Shown: positions 7,501 to 12,893 of the stretch, in pieces
How positions within the stretch are numbered: position 1 is the first letter of the stretch
Layout: the number at the start of each line of letters is the position of its first letter
DNA from: an uncultured Eubacteriales bacterium
GTDB taxonomy: Bacteria > Bacillota > Clostridia > Peptostreptococcales > Anaerovoracaceae
Assembly (NCBI GenBank): GCA_902797405.1
Contig: CADBSP010000118.1
Span: 1-12,893 of the forward strand
Direction of reading: 5' to 3'
Length of the DNA: 12,893 nucleotides
Made by a program: the position numbers and the translations under genes
The notes under the pieces: model-generated
Seen by the model: only the letters and a program-made list of their open reading frames with translations
Databases searched by the model: none
Told to the model about the DNA's origin: nothing

Positions 7501-10500
7501 CCGGCGGATGGAAAATATGGATTTGATAAAGAAGAAATACAGGGGACGAAGACAGCAGAGAACAATAATAAAAAGCTAATTTCAACTATAAACTTAGCGA
7601 TGAAACGCATCAGCGATGACAATGTTTATGCACCATCAGAAAATCAGTCTGAAGAAAGTCAACCTACTGAAGACCGGCCTAGTGATAGTCAGCAAAACGA
7701 AGACGACCCTGATAACAGCCAGCCGGCAAATAATCACGAGGAAGAAGTCCAATCTATGAATCAGAGTGATGAGCCTGAAGATGAGTCAAAGAATCTTTTG
7801 ACTTCACTAGTAGATACATTTAAGCCTCTTACGGCCTATGCCGAAGATGAAAAATGGAATGTTTTCACCACTATGAAATCGAGTTTTAAGTGGTATATGA
7901 CAGAGGAAGGAGTTCTGCACATAGCTCCAATAATCGAAGGGGAAAAGGCTATACTCCATGAGGATACTTTCCGTTGGCCCTGGACTGATAATGATTTTAC
8001 GCTAAAAATAAAGAAGATAGTGAACGACGGAGAAGTGGAATTTAGAGGCGGAGAATACTTATTTAGAGGGTGCGAGAATCTGGAAGATATAAGTGCAGTG
8101 GCCGAGTGGAATACTGAAAACCTTGTGAATCTCAATTCCACCTTTTCCAGGTGTAAAAATATAAAAGATATTTCTCCGGTAAAGAACTGGAATGTATCTA
8201 AGGTAGATAATTTCTTCAGTTTGTTCGGTTTCATAGAGAGTATCACGAACCTTGAACCTATTAGAAACTGGAATATGTCTTCTGCGGTTAATATAGGCAG
8301 TATGTTCAGCAACTGTAAAAACCTTACGGATATATCCGCCCTAAGTGGTTGGGATGTTTCAAATGTTGAAAACATGTCACAGCTCTTCTGGTCATGTCAG
8401 TCGCTGGCCAAGGTAGATGCCTTAGCCAATTGGAATGTGTCCAAGGTAAAAACTCTTCAGTCTTTATTCCAACACTGCTACGTACTGGAAAGCATTGAGC
8501 CTCTGAGAAACTGGAAAACATCTAGTCTTGAGGTTACTCAAAGCATGCTTGGTGCATGTAAAAAACTAACAGACGTTTCGCCCGTATACAATTGGGACAC
8601 ATCCAAGGTCTTCTCCCTCTATGGAATGTTCTACGGCTGCGAGGGCTTAACAGAGATAGATCTGTCCAATTGGGATACAAGCAATTTCGGTAACAAGGGG
8701 GACTCCAAGGTTTCAGGCTATACCGAAATAAGCAATATGTTTAGTGGCTGTATCAATCTGGAAAGACTCAACCTATATAGCTTCGATACCAGTCACTTTA
8801 CCAAAACCTATACCAACGAGATGTATAAAACCTTTGGGGATTGTCCTAAGCTTTCTTCTGTAACATTGGGACCCAAGTGGACCAATTGGTACGTAAAAGA
8901 CATGTATGCCCTTTTGCCAACTCCGCCATCGGGAACTACCGAAAGGTGGATTAGAGAAGAAGGTGGAGTTCCTTCCCAATCTCCATTCGGGTTGGCATAT
9001 AACTATCCCTCGAATGCAGATTCATGGCAGGGAACATGGGTATGGGAGCATAAATACTATACTATTAAAAAATATGCAAGCACTGAAGATACAATACCCT
9101 ATAAGATAGAAACGGATATAAAGGGTGTTGATTTGACAGATGGCGTGCTTCCTGAATACGAGCTTGAGGAGGGTTTGTTTGCAGGATGGACAGTGAAGAA
9201 CAAAAACTATAATAACTATCAATTTGAAGGAATCCATAAGGCAGGAACGCCACTTGGTGAGATTATGTCCAATGGATCATCCTTAGTCACGATACTACAT
9301 AACCAGTACAGTGACGAGGGAAAGACTCTCCACCTATATGCAAATTTCCTCGACAGCTATATTATAAACTTTGATAGCGGTGAGGGCGCAGGGTCGATGC
9401 CATCTATACCGGGTTGTAAATTTGACTCGGATCAAGTGATACCAGCTTCGTCATTCTACCGTTTCAATCACCACATAAAGGAATGGAAGGGCTCAAATGG
9501 GGAAACCTATGCACTTGGAGCCACAATCCCTGCGAATACCATTACGACTACCGAGCTAACTCTAACCGCTGTTTGGGAAAAGGATGACAACTCGGTAGAT
9601 ATGAAGAGCGGTGAATTTGAGTTTACGTTAGGATCAAACGAGAGAGCTATATTCAGCGATATTCCTGCCGGCACAGCATATGAGGTTTGGGAAGAAACTC
9701 CTGCAGGCTGGGTACTTGTAAAGAGTGAAAACACGGTAGGGCAGATTAATCCTCTGGAGACAGCCACCGCAAGCTTTGAGAATAAATACAATCCCAATGA
9801 AACAAGTGTCCAATTAACTGCGCGAAAGACTCTGGATGGAAAACCTGCAGAAGATGGAGCATTCTCGTTCGTACTGACCAAAGACAAACCTCTATCTCAG
9901 GGAGGAGAAATACTGCAGACTGTAAAAAATACTTCGGGTGGTGGAATCAGCTTTGAAGCAATTAAATATACTCGCGCAGATGTGGATAATACTTTCACTT
10001 ACTACATTGCAGAGGTTATTGGTAGTGATACAAATATACAATATGACACAACTGAGGTTGCAGTTGAAGTGACGGTAAGAGATGATGGTCAAGGAAATCT
10101 TACCGCTACAACTAACAGGCAGGATGAATCTATTCCGGTATTCCAGAATTACACCAAGGAGGGATCACTTGCAATTATCAAGAGTGTAGAAGGTGTTGGT
10201 GCTCCTGCTGATGCTGAGTTTAAATTCGAAGTGAATGTATCTAAAGCAGGTGAGTTCGAATACTTCATTCCTACAACAAATGAGAAAGGCAAGGTACGAA
10301 GCGGCGGAACAATTACACTTAAAGCAGGACAGCATGCAGTAATTTCAGGTCTTCCGTCAGGTGCCAGCTACAGTGTACGCGAGATTAATCTACCTGAAGG
10401 CTTCGAGCTTATAAGTGCAGATAATGCGGAAGGAACTATTCCTTATCCGTTAGGAGATGAAGATCAGACTGCCAGTGTGAACTTTATCAATTCCCACACA

Positions 10501-12893
10501 GGTGGCGACAAAGCTCCTGCTACCATCAACCTAGAGGTTCGCAAGATTATAAAGGGCAAAGAACTGGAGGTTGGTCAATTTGATTTCCAACTCATTGATA
10601 GCGATGGAAATGTAGTTGATGTTGCATCAAATGATGCAAACGGCAAAGTTGTGTTCGGTCTCCTTGAATTTGATAAGGTAGGCACCTACGAGTATACCGT
10701 AAAGGAAATACCCGGTAATGATGAGAACATTACGTATGACAATTCAGAAAAGACTATTACGGTTGACGTGGCTTTAGTTGATTCTAAGATCGTGGCGACT
10801 CCAAGTTATGATCCGAATGTTGAGTCAACCATCCCTTCATTTGTTAACACCTGTGAAACCACTGATATAACCCTAATTAAGTCCACGGAAGATGACTATA
10901 TAGCACCTGTTGATAAGATGTTTAGGTTCAGGGTGGAATTAACAGATGAAAAAGGAAATCCGCTTTCGGGAGAATTCCATTGGGCCCGATATATGTACCC
11001 GGATGAGGAGGCTGAAGAAGCTCAAGATCTTATTGTAGCCGAGGGTACTGTCGTTTCAGGTGGTGTAGTTGAGACCAACGCGTATGATATTCTGTCTATC
11101 GAGGATATTCCTTTGGGAACACACTTCAAATTTGAGGAGATACCTACCTCTGGATTTGAACTTGTTGATACAGTGAATGATACAGGAATTGTAAGTGACC
11201 CAAGTAATTTTGGATGGATCCTGTATAATACAGTACTCTTTAAGAACAGCTATTCTGCGCAGGGTGAATACGAAATCAAAGCAAAGAAGGTTCTGACCGG
11301 ACGCAAATTGACTGATGGACAATTCTCTTTTGCTCTCCTAGATGAGGACGGAAGAATTATTGCCAGAGGTAAGAATGACGCAGAAGGCAATATTAAGTTC
11401 CCTAAGGTTGCGTATACAGACGAAGATGCAGGAAAGACATACAAATACAGAATCAGTGAAGAGAAAGCCGACGATCCCGGTTACACTTATGATGATACGG
11501 TTCTGGAAGTTGCCCTCACCATTACAGATAATGGGGACGGAACTTTGGGATTCAGCGCTGCATATGCAGAAGACCTGGATACCCTAAAGAATAAGTATGA
11601 AGCAGATGGCGAGGTGGTTATAAAAGCCAAAAAGAACCTGGAGGGAAAAGACCTAATTGATAAATACTTCAGCTTCGAGGTCGTTGACCAGGAAGGCAAA
11701 GTTGTATCTATCGGAAATAATAATGCAACTGGAGATGTTACATTTAAGCCAATTAAATATACGCAGGAGCATATAGATAAGACATTTACCTATACAATAA
11801 GAGAGGTCATTCCAAAGGAAGCAGATCCTGAAACCCATGAATATAAAGGCTATACGTATGACAGCCATGAGGAAACTGTAACTGTAAAAGTCGAAGATAC
11901 AGGATATGGAACCTTAAATGCTTCCGCTTCCTACGATACCGATGGTGCAGTGTTTAATAATAACTATGAGGAAGTGCTCACTACGGTTTCAGGTGAGAAG
12001 ACTTGGAATGACGCAAACAACCAGGATGGCAAGAGACCTACGTCTATCAAGATTCAGCTTCTTGCTGATGGAACGCCGGTTGAAGGTAAATCCCAAACGG
12101 TCACAGAAGAAGATAGCTGGAAGTGGAGCTTTGATAATCTTCCCAAGTATAAAGATGATAATGAAATTACATACACGGTTTCCGAGGAAGCAGTAGAGGG
12201 TTACACTACTGAAGTAAGCGGCATGAACATAACCAATACCCATACTCCGGAAACAGTAACGGTTTCAGGTAATAAGACTTGGGATGACGCTGACAATCAG
12301 GACGGCAAGAGACCACAGTCCATCAAAATTCAGCTTCTCGCAAATGGAACGCCAGTCGAGGGCAAGAATCTTGTAGTTACCGAAGCAGAAGGTTGGAAGT
12401 GGAGTTTCGATAATCTTCCTAAATATGAGAACGGCAGTGAGATTGCGTACACGGTTTCCGAGGAAGCAGTAGATGGTTACACTACTGAAGTAAGTGGCAT
12501 GAATGTAACCAATACCCATACTCCGGAAACAGTAACGGTTTCAGGGGAGAAGACTTGGAATGATGCAAACAACCAGGATGGAAAGAGACCTGTATCTATC
12601 AAGATTCAGCTTCTCGCAAATGAAACGCCAGTAGAAGGCAAAAAACTTGAAGTTACCGAAACAGATGGTTGGAAGTGGAGTTTCGATAATCTTCCTAAGT
12701 ATGAAAAAGGCAAGGAAATTAAGTACACGGTTTCTGAGGAACCAGTCGACGGTTACACTGCCGATGTAAGTGGCATGAATGTAACCAATACCCATGCTCC
12801 TGAGAAAACAAGCATAAACTTTACTAAGGTGTGGGATGACGATAAGGACAGAGATGGTATACGACCACAGTCAATTACCGTTACCTTGATTAA
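1450..12893 (+). CDS. Giant multidomain surface adhesin with Cna_B, FctA-type pilin, BspA-like LRR and InlB-like modules (3' end outside window)
   Basis: One frame stays open for 3,814 codons to the window edge. In order: signal peptide (1-35); 15-residue repeats (78-182); acidic and Ala-rich linker (to about 294); an unrecognised head (about 295-1417); Cna_B 1-2 (1418-1622); a prealbumin-like domain (1623-1743); FctA 1-2 (1744-1989); a second prealbumin-like domain (1990-2784) apparently interrupted by an LRR and InlB-like insert (about 2021-2714); FctA 3 (2785-2905), prealbumin-like 3 (to 3023), FctA 4 (to 3138), prealbumin-like 4 (to 3272), FctA 5-6 (to 3509); Cna_B 3-6 (3510 on). These families form rigid, isopeptide-stabilised stalks on Gram-positive surfaces, so attachment to host, fibre or neighbouring cells is the inferred role. 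It has its own promoter and is separate from the ATPase operon. Its C-terminus, where an LPXTG sortase signal would be expected, is not in the window; the ligand is unknown. Confidence 0.93.
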   Translation, partial: MFNKRHSTLNTILVSLLSLLLVFSSIGSTAFYSFAEDNIQRTNGQGDANNPVPNDEGSGNIVIPSDATSGDDATNNGASNDDSSKSDAQNNWASNDDSSKNDATDNGASNDDSSKNDAKNNGASNDDSSKNDATNNGASNAGSSKNDATNNGTSNDDSSKSDATNNGASNAGSSKNDAMNNGASNTGSSNDAASKSEAPGNDTSNNNASNNDVANDKSSEEEEEIEKNGASVHEENGLYQVMLFGDPAKNTDAAADAIADASKADPNENAIPPNDAKRMSTGLFRSLAAATPTRNNAYPYPRRGDGSDVESISIRWITKDTKENNDDALLYLEPAEDSGFSVRFQMDYALSGEHSYEPGDIEIRIPAQVFHKRNNDKTSVNDKMTGNMVIPLAQSPGDKTDFNWTLIDGEYVLHNTKKIVAATKGFIQFEIKGLMPHDIVDMSFTDDLQATIEVTTHLGNIIGLQSNIIRAQVNTFQKVVRANKDVSEITVVEESEVGDVPANIRSKYPTDTYFVVVNWYVNAYHTGTQPYTLTGVDTRTDVATDKTTTKLHDGWIIAGDTATTKNLGVVQKGWFSAGATTPASVKVAYPLSQFKKDTIYTFTNHVEYDLVPLDGLDEPTHVEANATTNWSYRDPIWIDPRGHFNVFKWGNDNDYGERSGGKLTTHYSYSTYDDIPRTKGTNTAPQHLQGWYGLYKKALNEMRDGEDYEICYTIKSDGYVLPWTLQGDSRLESSYGKRPVTMVTEDTGLWVGSQKNHLFDLVPGDNMDFKSIRFIKPIIGKIKAINVNPDGSFATSVISTSGDIASDGTFDYEGDLDNTHIPPIILEVQRNGAWEEYASADWTTGSCVITLVNGSVVKDSSIDFPEGTENFRTKVITGNASIVYCVRPSIVLHNTSQWREHIERLFDLYPAPEESVWNGVKLNAYTHEGDEIVELRKNGYDRLMGYTTDIAVVPYKSGTVDSIDYDEQQVTLSYTAKVEERSVIPDLELYKSALEEGEIKPETSGVWYDLLPLGVNPLMDTIELRDGDTIKNAYTIPNYNGSGRTLLVVEADLTPTPEIYYKNDLTFYEDVPSIRFEAVCDIKFIIDYGQIIEPDDKFAADLHNVIVFESSNDELGDLEGYKAENNDPWGTNNVRTKEAWSPNADDARIEKEALYGLSDGRDTQSFLYAGTTNHIEILNAASTSLLKEVDVNNEGKWSQGTYYGNREKNARDVYEGGMYSYRINMTSNSFTQTRDMILYDSLENYVAIQGNDQEDVDALAAGKRWRGTLRNVDVSQLRSNGIDAIVYYSTVPELKMQEVDNPLGGHIHETNCDLTNEHIWTRADRYSGDLADVHAIAIDCRKGIDGKAYILEPEESVTAFINMWAPQGEEAAAYIKQDAHAYNNIFLDCVSIDARTGGEGKKLFVRQDYVKVGLVENNVTVKKVWEDDDDRDGIRPNEVTITLLRNGQPFKQAASENPNAYIIQNPVTVKLDEDGDINYTFKHLPYCDDNGRVFTYSVKESGVEGYTSNARLSEDGKTITLTNTHKPETTRVSGTKTWIGDTEKVRPSAIRVDLFADGEKVNTQLVRADADGFWEYSFDNLPKYKHKRKEIIYTIEEKALDEANNSYIVELDGYDIKNTYHPYGDVEFKKTVNNGTETTENHTFQFDVSIANVNNVPVFDSYDYEIKSGTKIVSSGKVKTGDVISLKNKQTIRIKEMPQGHSVTFTETIPDGYTAMGGETRTINVRPNITSNGEKINIYKTEGSVNLRAFKTLENATQKNNQFRFILSKDEAGQDIVSLALSRADGTVSFGSLTYSNADAGRTHTYYIHELDLKRPGYTYDDNVYKVEVAVIDNGDGTMTATPVYYEKQGDSWVELKSQLPEFKNEYHAKGDLEVVAWKSLEKRPLKDKEFSFELVDSNGGVIDSVSNDENGIVRFNKIVLDEKSIGKEYDYTIREIKGKDKTVIYSEEIYKVHVKVSDNGDGTLSIEQSVVNGDEKEAIPVFSNDLEDGSFAVEKLVEDNTYGEFKFKVRFTGPNVPADGKYGFDKEEIQGTKTAENNNKKLISTINLAMKRISDDNVYAPSENQSEESQPTEDRPSDSQQNEDDPDNSQPANNHEEEVQSMNQSDEPEDESKNLLTSLVDTFKPLTAYAEDEKWNVFTTMKSSFKWYMTEEGVLHIAPIIEGEKAILHEDTFRWPWTDNDFTLKIKKIVNDGEVEFRGGEYLFRGCENLEDISAVAEWNTENLVNLNSTFSRCKNIKDISPVKNWNVSKVDNFFSLFGFIESITNLEPIRNWNMSSAVNIGSMFSNCKNLTDISALSGWDVSNVENMSQLFWSCQSLAKVDALANWNVSKVKTLQSLFQHCYVLESIEPLRNWKTSSLEVTQSMLGACKKLTDVSPVYNWDTSKVFSLYGMFYGCEGLTEIDLSNWDTSNFGNKGDSKVSGYTEISNMFSGCINLERLNLYSFDTSHFTKTYTNEMYKTFGDCPKLSSVTLGPKWTNWYVKDMYALLPTPPSGTTERWIREEGGVPSQSPFGLAYNYPSNADSWQGTWVWEHKYYTIKKYASTEDTIPYKIETDIKGVDLTDGVLPEYELEEGLFAGWTVKNKNYNNYQFEGIHKAGTPLGEIMSNGSSLVTILHNQYSDEGKTLHLYANFLDSYIINFDSGEGAGSMPSIPGCKFDSDQVIPASSFYRFNHHIKEWKGSNGETYALGATIPANTITTTELTLTAVWEKDDNSVDMKSGEFEFTLGSNERAIFSDIPAGTAYEVWEETPAGWVLVKSENTVGQINPLETATASFENKYNPNETSVQLTARKTLDGKPAEDGAFSFVLTKDKPLSQGGEILQTVKNTSGGGISFEAIKYTRADVDNTFTYYIAEVIGSDTNIQYDTTEVAVEVTVRDDGQGNLTATTNRQDESIPVFQNYTKEGSLAIIKSVEGVGAPADAEFKFEVNVSKAGEFEYFIPTTNEKGKVRSGGTITLKAGQHAVISGLPSGASYSVREINLPEGFELISADNAEGTIPYPLGDEDQTASVNFINSHTGGDKAPATINLEVRKIIKGKELEVGQFDFQLIDSDGNVVDVASNDANGKVVFGLLEFDKVGTYEYTVKEIPGNDENITYDNSEKTITVDVALVDSKIVATPSYDPNVESTIPSFVNTCETTDITLIKSTEDDYIAPVDKMFRFRVELTDEKGNPLSGEFHWARYMYPDEEAEEAQDLIVAEGTVVSGGVVETNAYDILSIEDIPLGTHFKFEEIPTSGFELVDTVNDTGIVSDPSNFGWILYNTVLFKNSYSAQGEYEIKAKKVLTGRKLTDGQFSFALLDEDGRIIARGKNDAEGNIKFPKVAYTDEDAGKTYKYRISEEKADDPGYTYDDTVLEVALTITDNGDGTLGFSAAYAEDLDTLKNKYEADGEVVIKAKKNLEGKDLIDKYFSFEVVDQEGKVVSIGNNNATGDVTFKPIKYTQEHIDKTFTYTIREVIPKEADPETHEYKGYTYDSHEETVTVKVEDTGYGTLNASASYDTDGAVFNNNYEEVLTTVSGEKTWNDANNQDGKRPTSIKIQLLADGTPVEGKSQTVTEEDSWKWSFDNLPKYKDDNEITYTVSEEAVEGYTTEVSGMNITNTHTPETVTVSGNKTWDDADNQDGKRPQSIKIQLLANGTPVEGKNLVVTEAEGWKWSFDNLPKYENGSEIAYTVSEEAVDGYTTEVSGMNVTNTHTPETVTVSGEKTWNDANNQDGKRPVSIKIQLLANETPVEGKKLEVTETDGWKWSFDNLPKYEKGKEIKYTVSEEPVDGYTADVSGMNVTNTHAPEKTSINFTKVWDDDKDRDGIRPQSITVTLI
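1681..2040 (+). repeat. 45-bp tandem repeats encoding a 15-residue Asn/Ser/Asp-rich spacer
   Basis: Seven full 45-base units start at 1681, 1726, 1771, 1816, 1861, 1906 and 1951, and a degenerate eighth runs from 1996 to 2040. They encode ASNDDSSKNDATNNG with small variations (Asp-Asp becomes Ala-Gly in units 5 and 7). A shorter related stretch precedes them at 1642-1680. The unit is hydrophilic, predicted disordered and placed directly after the signal peptide. Neighbouring units differ at only a few bases, which suggests recent copy-number change; loss or gain of units keeps the frame. Confidence 0.92.
2332..5700 (+). other. N-terminal head of the giant protein, about 1,120 residues, family not recognised
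   Basis: Residues about 295-1417 hold no motif that I can assign firmly. The stretch is mixed in composition, rich in aromatic residues, Asp and Thr, and poor in Cys, with alternating hydrophobic patterns typical of beta-sandwich adhesin domains. The segment near residues 1218-1250 (EGGMYSYRINMTSN followed by a DMILYDSLENY stretch) resembles the entry strands of DUF11 or SpaA-type repeats, but this is a weak likeness. Its place between the disordered N-terminus and the first Cna_B domain is where ligand-binding heads of Gram-positive adhesins normally lie, so it is the best candidate for the binding part. Confidence 0.5.
5701..6315 (+). other. Cna_B domains 1 and 2
   Basis: Residues 1418-1529 begin VTVKKVWEDDDDRDGIRP, continue with YSVKE and end LTNTHKP. 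Residues 1530-1622 begin VSGTKTW, continue with FDNLPKY and YTIEE, and end IKNTYHP. These are the classic Cna_B signatures: Lys in the first strand, Glu in the Y-x-V/I-x-E strand and Asn in the final NT motif, which together form the intramolecular isopeptide bond. Domain 1 carries the acidic Asp/Arg/Gly loop that is seen again in the domain at the window end. Confidence 0.88.
6316..7416 (+). other. Prealbumin-like domain followed by FctA-type pilin domains 1 and 2
   Basis: Residues 1623-1743 (GDVEFKKTVNNG start, IKEMPQGHSVTFTETIPDGY in the second half) look like the DUF5979/DUF7601-type prealbumin-fold domain. Residues 1744-1871 and 1872-1989 are pilin isopeptide-linker domains of the FctA/Spy0128 type. 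Each shows an initial Lys (RAFKTLEN; AWKSLEK), F-x-F near the start, a YYIHE or YTIRE Glu strand, an NGDGT turn and a final Asn (KNEY; SNDL). In streptococcal pilins this Lys/Glu/Asn set makes an isopeptide bond within the domain. Confidence 0.8.
7852..8880 (+). other. BspA-type leucine-rich repeat block (DUF285-like)
   Basis: Residues about 2135-2477 open with WYMTEEGVLHIAP, the usual entry strand of BspA-like domains. About ten repeats of roughly 26-27 residues follow, built around a W-N/D-x-S start, a Met/Leu-Phe pair, Cys and a Leu-x-x-I/V end (for example GWDVSNVENMSQLFWSCQSL and NWDTSKVFSLYGMFYGCEGL). Nearly every unit has one Cys at the same place (RGC, SRC, SNC, WSC, QHC, GAC, YGC, SGC, GDC). 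Such blocks are known from surface proteins that bind host matrix or other bacteria; here the target is unknown. Confidence 0.85.
9112..9591 (+). other. InlB/Listeria-Bacteroides-type (Flg_new-like) repeats
   Basis: Residues about 2555-2714 contain two copies of a beta-grasp-like repeat. The first carries LPEYELEEGLFAGW and ends LHLYANF. The second has YIINFDSGEGAGSMPSIPG, then IKEWKGSNGETYALGATI, and closes LTLTAVWEKD. The Asn/Asp-Ser-Gly-Glu-Gly opening, the central G/EW and the terminal L-T-A-x-W strand are typical of the family found beside LRR blocks. The second copy is well preserved and the first is diverged. Confidence 0.75.
9802..11976 (+). other. Stalk of alternating FctA-type (3-6) and prealbumin-like (3-4) domains
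   Basis: Order: FctA 3 (2785-2905), prealbumin-like 3 (2906-3023), FctA 4 (3024-3138), prealbumin-like 4 (3139-3272), FctA 5 (3273-3387), FctA 6 (3388-3509). The FctA units start with a Lys strand (ARKTLDGK, VRKIIKGK, AKKVLTGR, AKKNLEGK), carry a Glu strand (YYIAE, YTVKE, YRISE, YTIRE) and end with Asn (FQNY, FVNT, LKNKY, FNNNY). In FctA 3 these are Lys2793, Glu2855 and Asn2900. The prealbumin-like units show IKSVEG or IKSTED openings, an IPLG or LPSG turn before the Glu strand, and FINSH or FKNSY ends. Together they form a long covalently braced rod. Confidence 0.8.
11977..12893 (+). repeat. 276-bp tandem repeats: Cna_B domains 3-5, with Cna_B 6 running off the window
   Basis: Units at 11977-12252, 12253-12528 and 12529-12804 have a period of exactly 276 bases (92 residues) and are very similar at DNA level. 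Each carries VSGxKTWxDAxNQDGKRP, WKWSFDNLPKY, YTVSEE and MNxTNTH. In unit 4 the predicted isopeptide set is Lys3609, Glu3671 and Asn3688. The fourth copy from 12805 (INFTKVWDDDKDRDGIRP) is a different subtype, closer to Cna_B 1, and is cut by the window end. Repeats of this kind lengthen the stalk and can change number by recombination without breaking the frame. Confidence 0.92.

Larger units (their letters stand above)
7417..9801 (+). other. Prealbumin-like domain apparently split by an LRR/InlB-like insertion
   Basis: The first half (residues 1990 to about 2020) reads GSFAVEKLVEDN then GEFKFKVRFTGPNVPADGKYGF, the normal opening of this domain type. The matching second half appears only at residues 2715-2784, as GEFEFTLGSNERAIFSDIPA, a YEVWEETPAGW strand and a closing FENKY. 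Between them lie a Ser/Glu/Asp/Gln-rich linker (about 2059-2115), a short AYAEDEKW segment, a BspA-like block and InlB-like repeats. I infer one fold interrupted by about 690 residues; a truncated domain next to an independent fragment is the alternative. Confidence 0.65.

Noticed and set aside
7242..8375. Minus-strand open frames of 126 and 179 codons
   Set aside because: Both lie antisense to recognisable pilin and LRR coding sequence and show no ribosome binding site or family likeness.
11989..12795. Three 84-codon minus-strand open frames with similar sequences
   Set aside because: They are spaced 276 bases apart and are antisense images of the Cna_B tandem repeats, without their own start signals.

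Overview
The window comes from a Gram-positive bacterium, most likely a gut or rumen anaerobe of the Clostridia (Lachnospiraceae-like). This is inferred from a bacterial V-type ATPase K subunit, strong AGGAG ribosome binding sites, moderate-to-low GC, and a giant secreted protein built from Cna_B, pilin isopeptide-linker (FctA/Spy0128-like), BspA-type leucine-rich and InlB/Flg_new-like modules. No tRNA, rRNA, transposase or CRISPR array was seen.

Layout: (1) 1-509 is the tail of a V-ATPase operon: the last 11 codons of a probable subunit I, then a complete proteolipid subunit K. (2) 510-1449 is a 940-base intergenic region without a credible gene but full of structure: nine 13-bp tandem repeats directly after the K gene, a terminator-like hairpin, a second 18-bp hairpin, then a five-unit array of 91-bp repeats packed with alternating GCACC/GGTGC inverted repeats, and finally a promoter and ribosome binding site. 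(3) 1450 to the window end is one uninterrupted reading frame of at least 3,814 codons, open at its 3' end.

The giant protein reads as a cell-surface adhesin or fibre. It has a Sec signal peptide, an Asn/Ser/Asp-rich region of 15-residue repeats, an N-terminal head of about 1,120 residues that I do not recognise, two Cna_B domains, and then a stalk in which FctA-type pilin domains alternate with a second prealbumin-like domain type. Three near-identical 92-residue Cna_B repeats and the start of a fourth follow. The six FctA and five complete Cna_B domains each keep a Lys/Glu/Asn set suited to an intramolecular isopeptide bond. The oddest feature is an insertion of about 690 residues (acidic linker, BspA-like LRR block, InlB-like repeats) that appears to interrupt one prealbumin-like domain and would project as a side head from the stalk. 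Any cell-wall anchor lies beyond the window.
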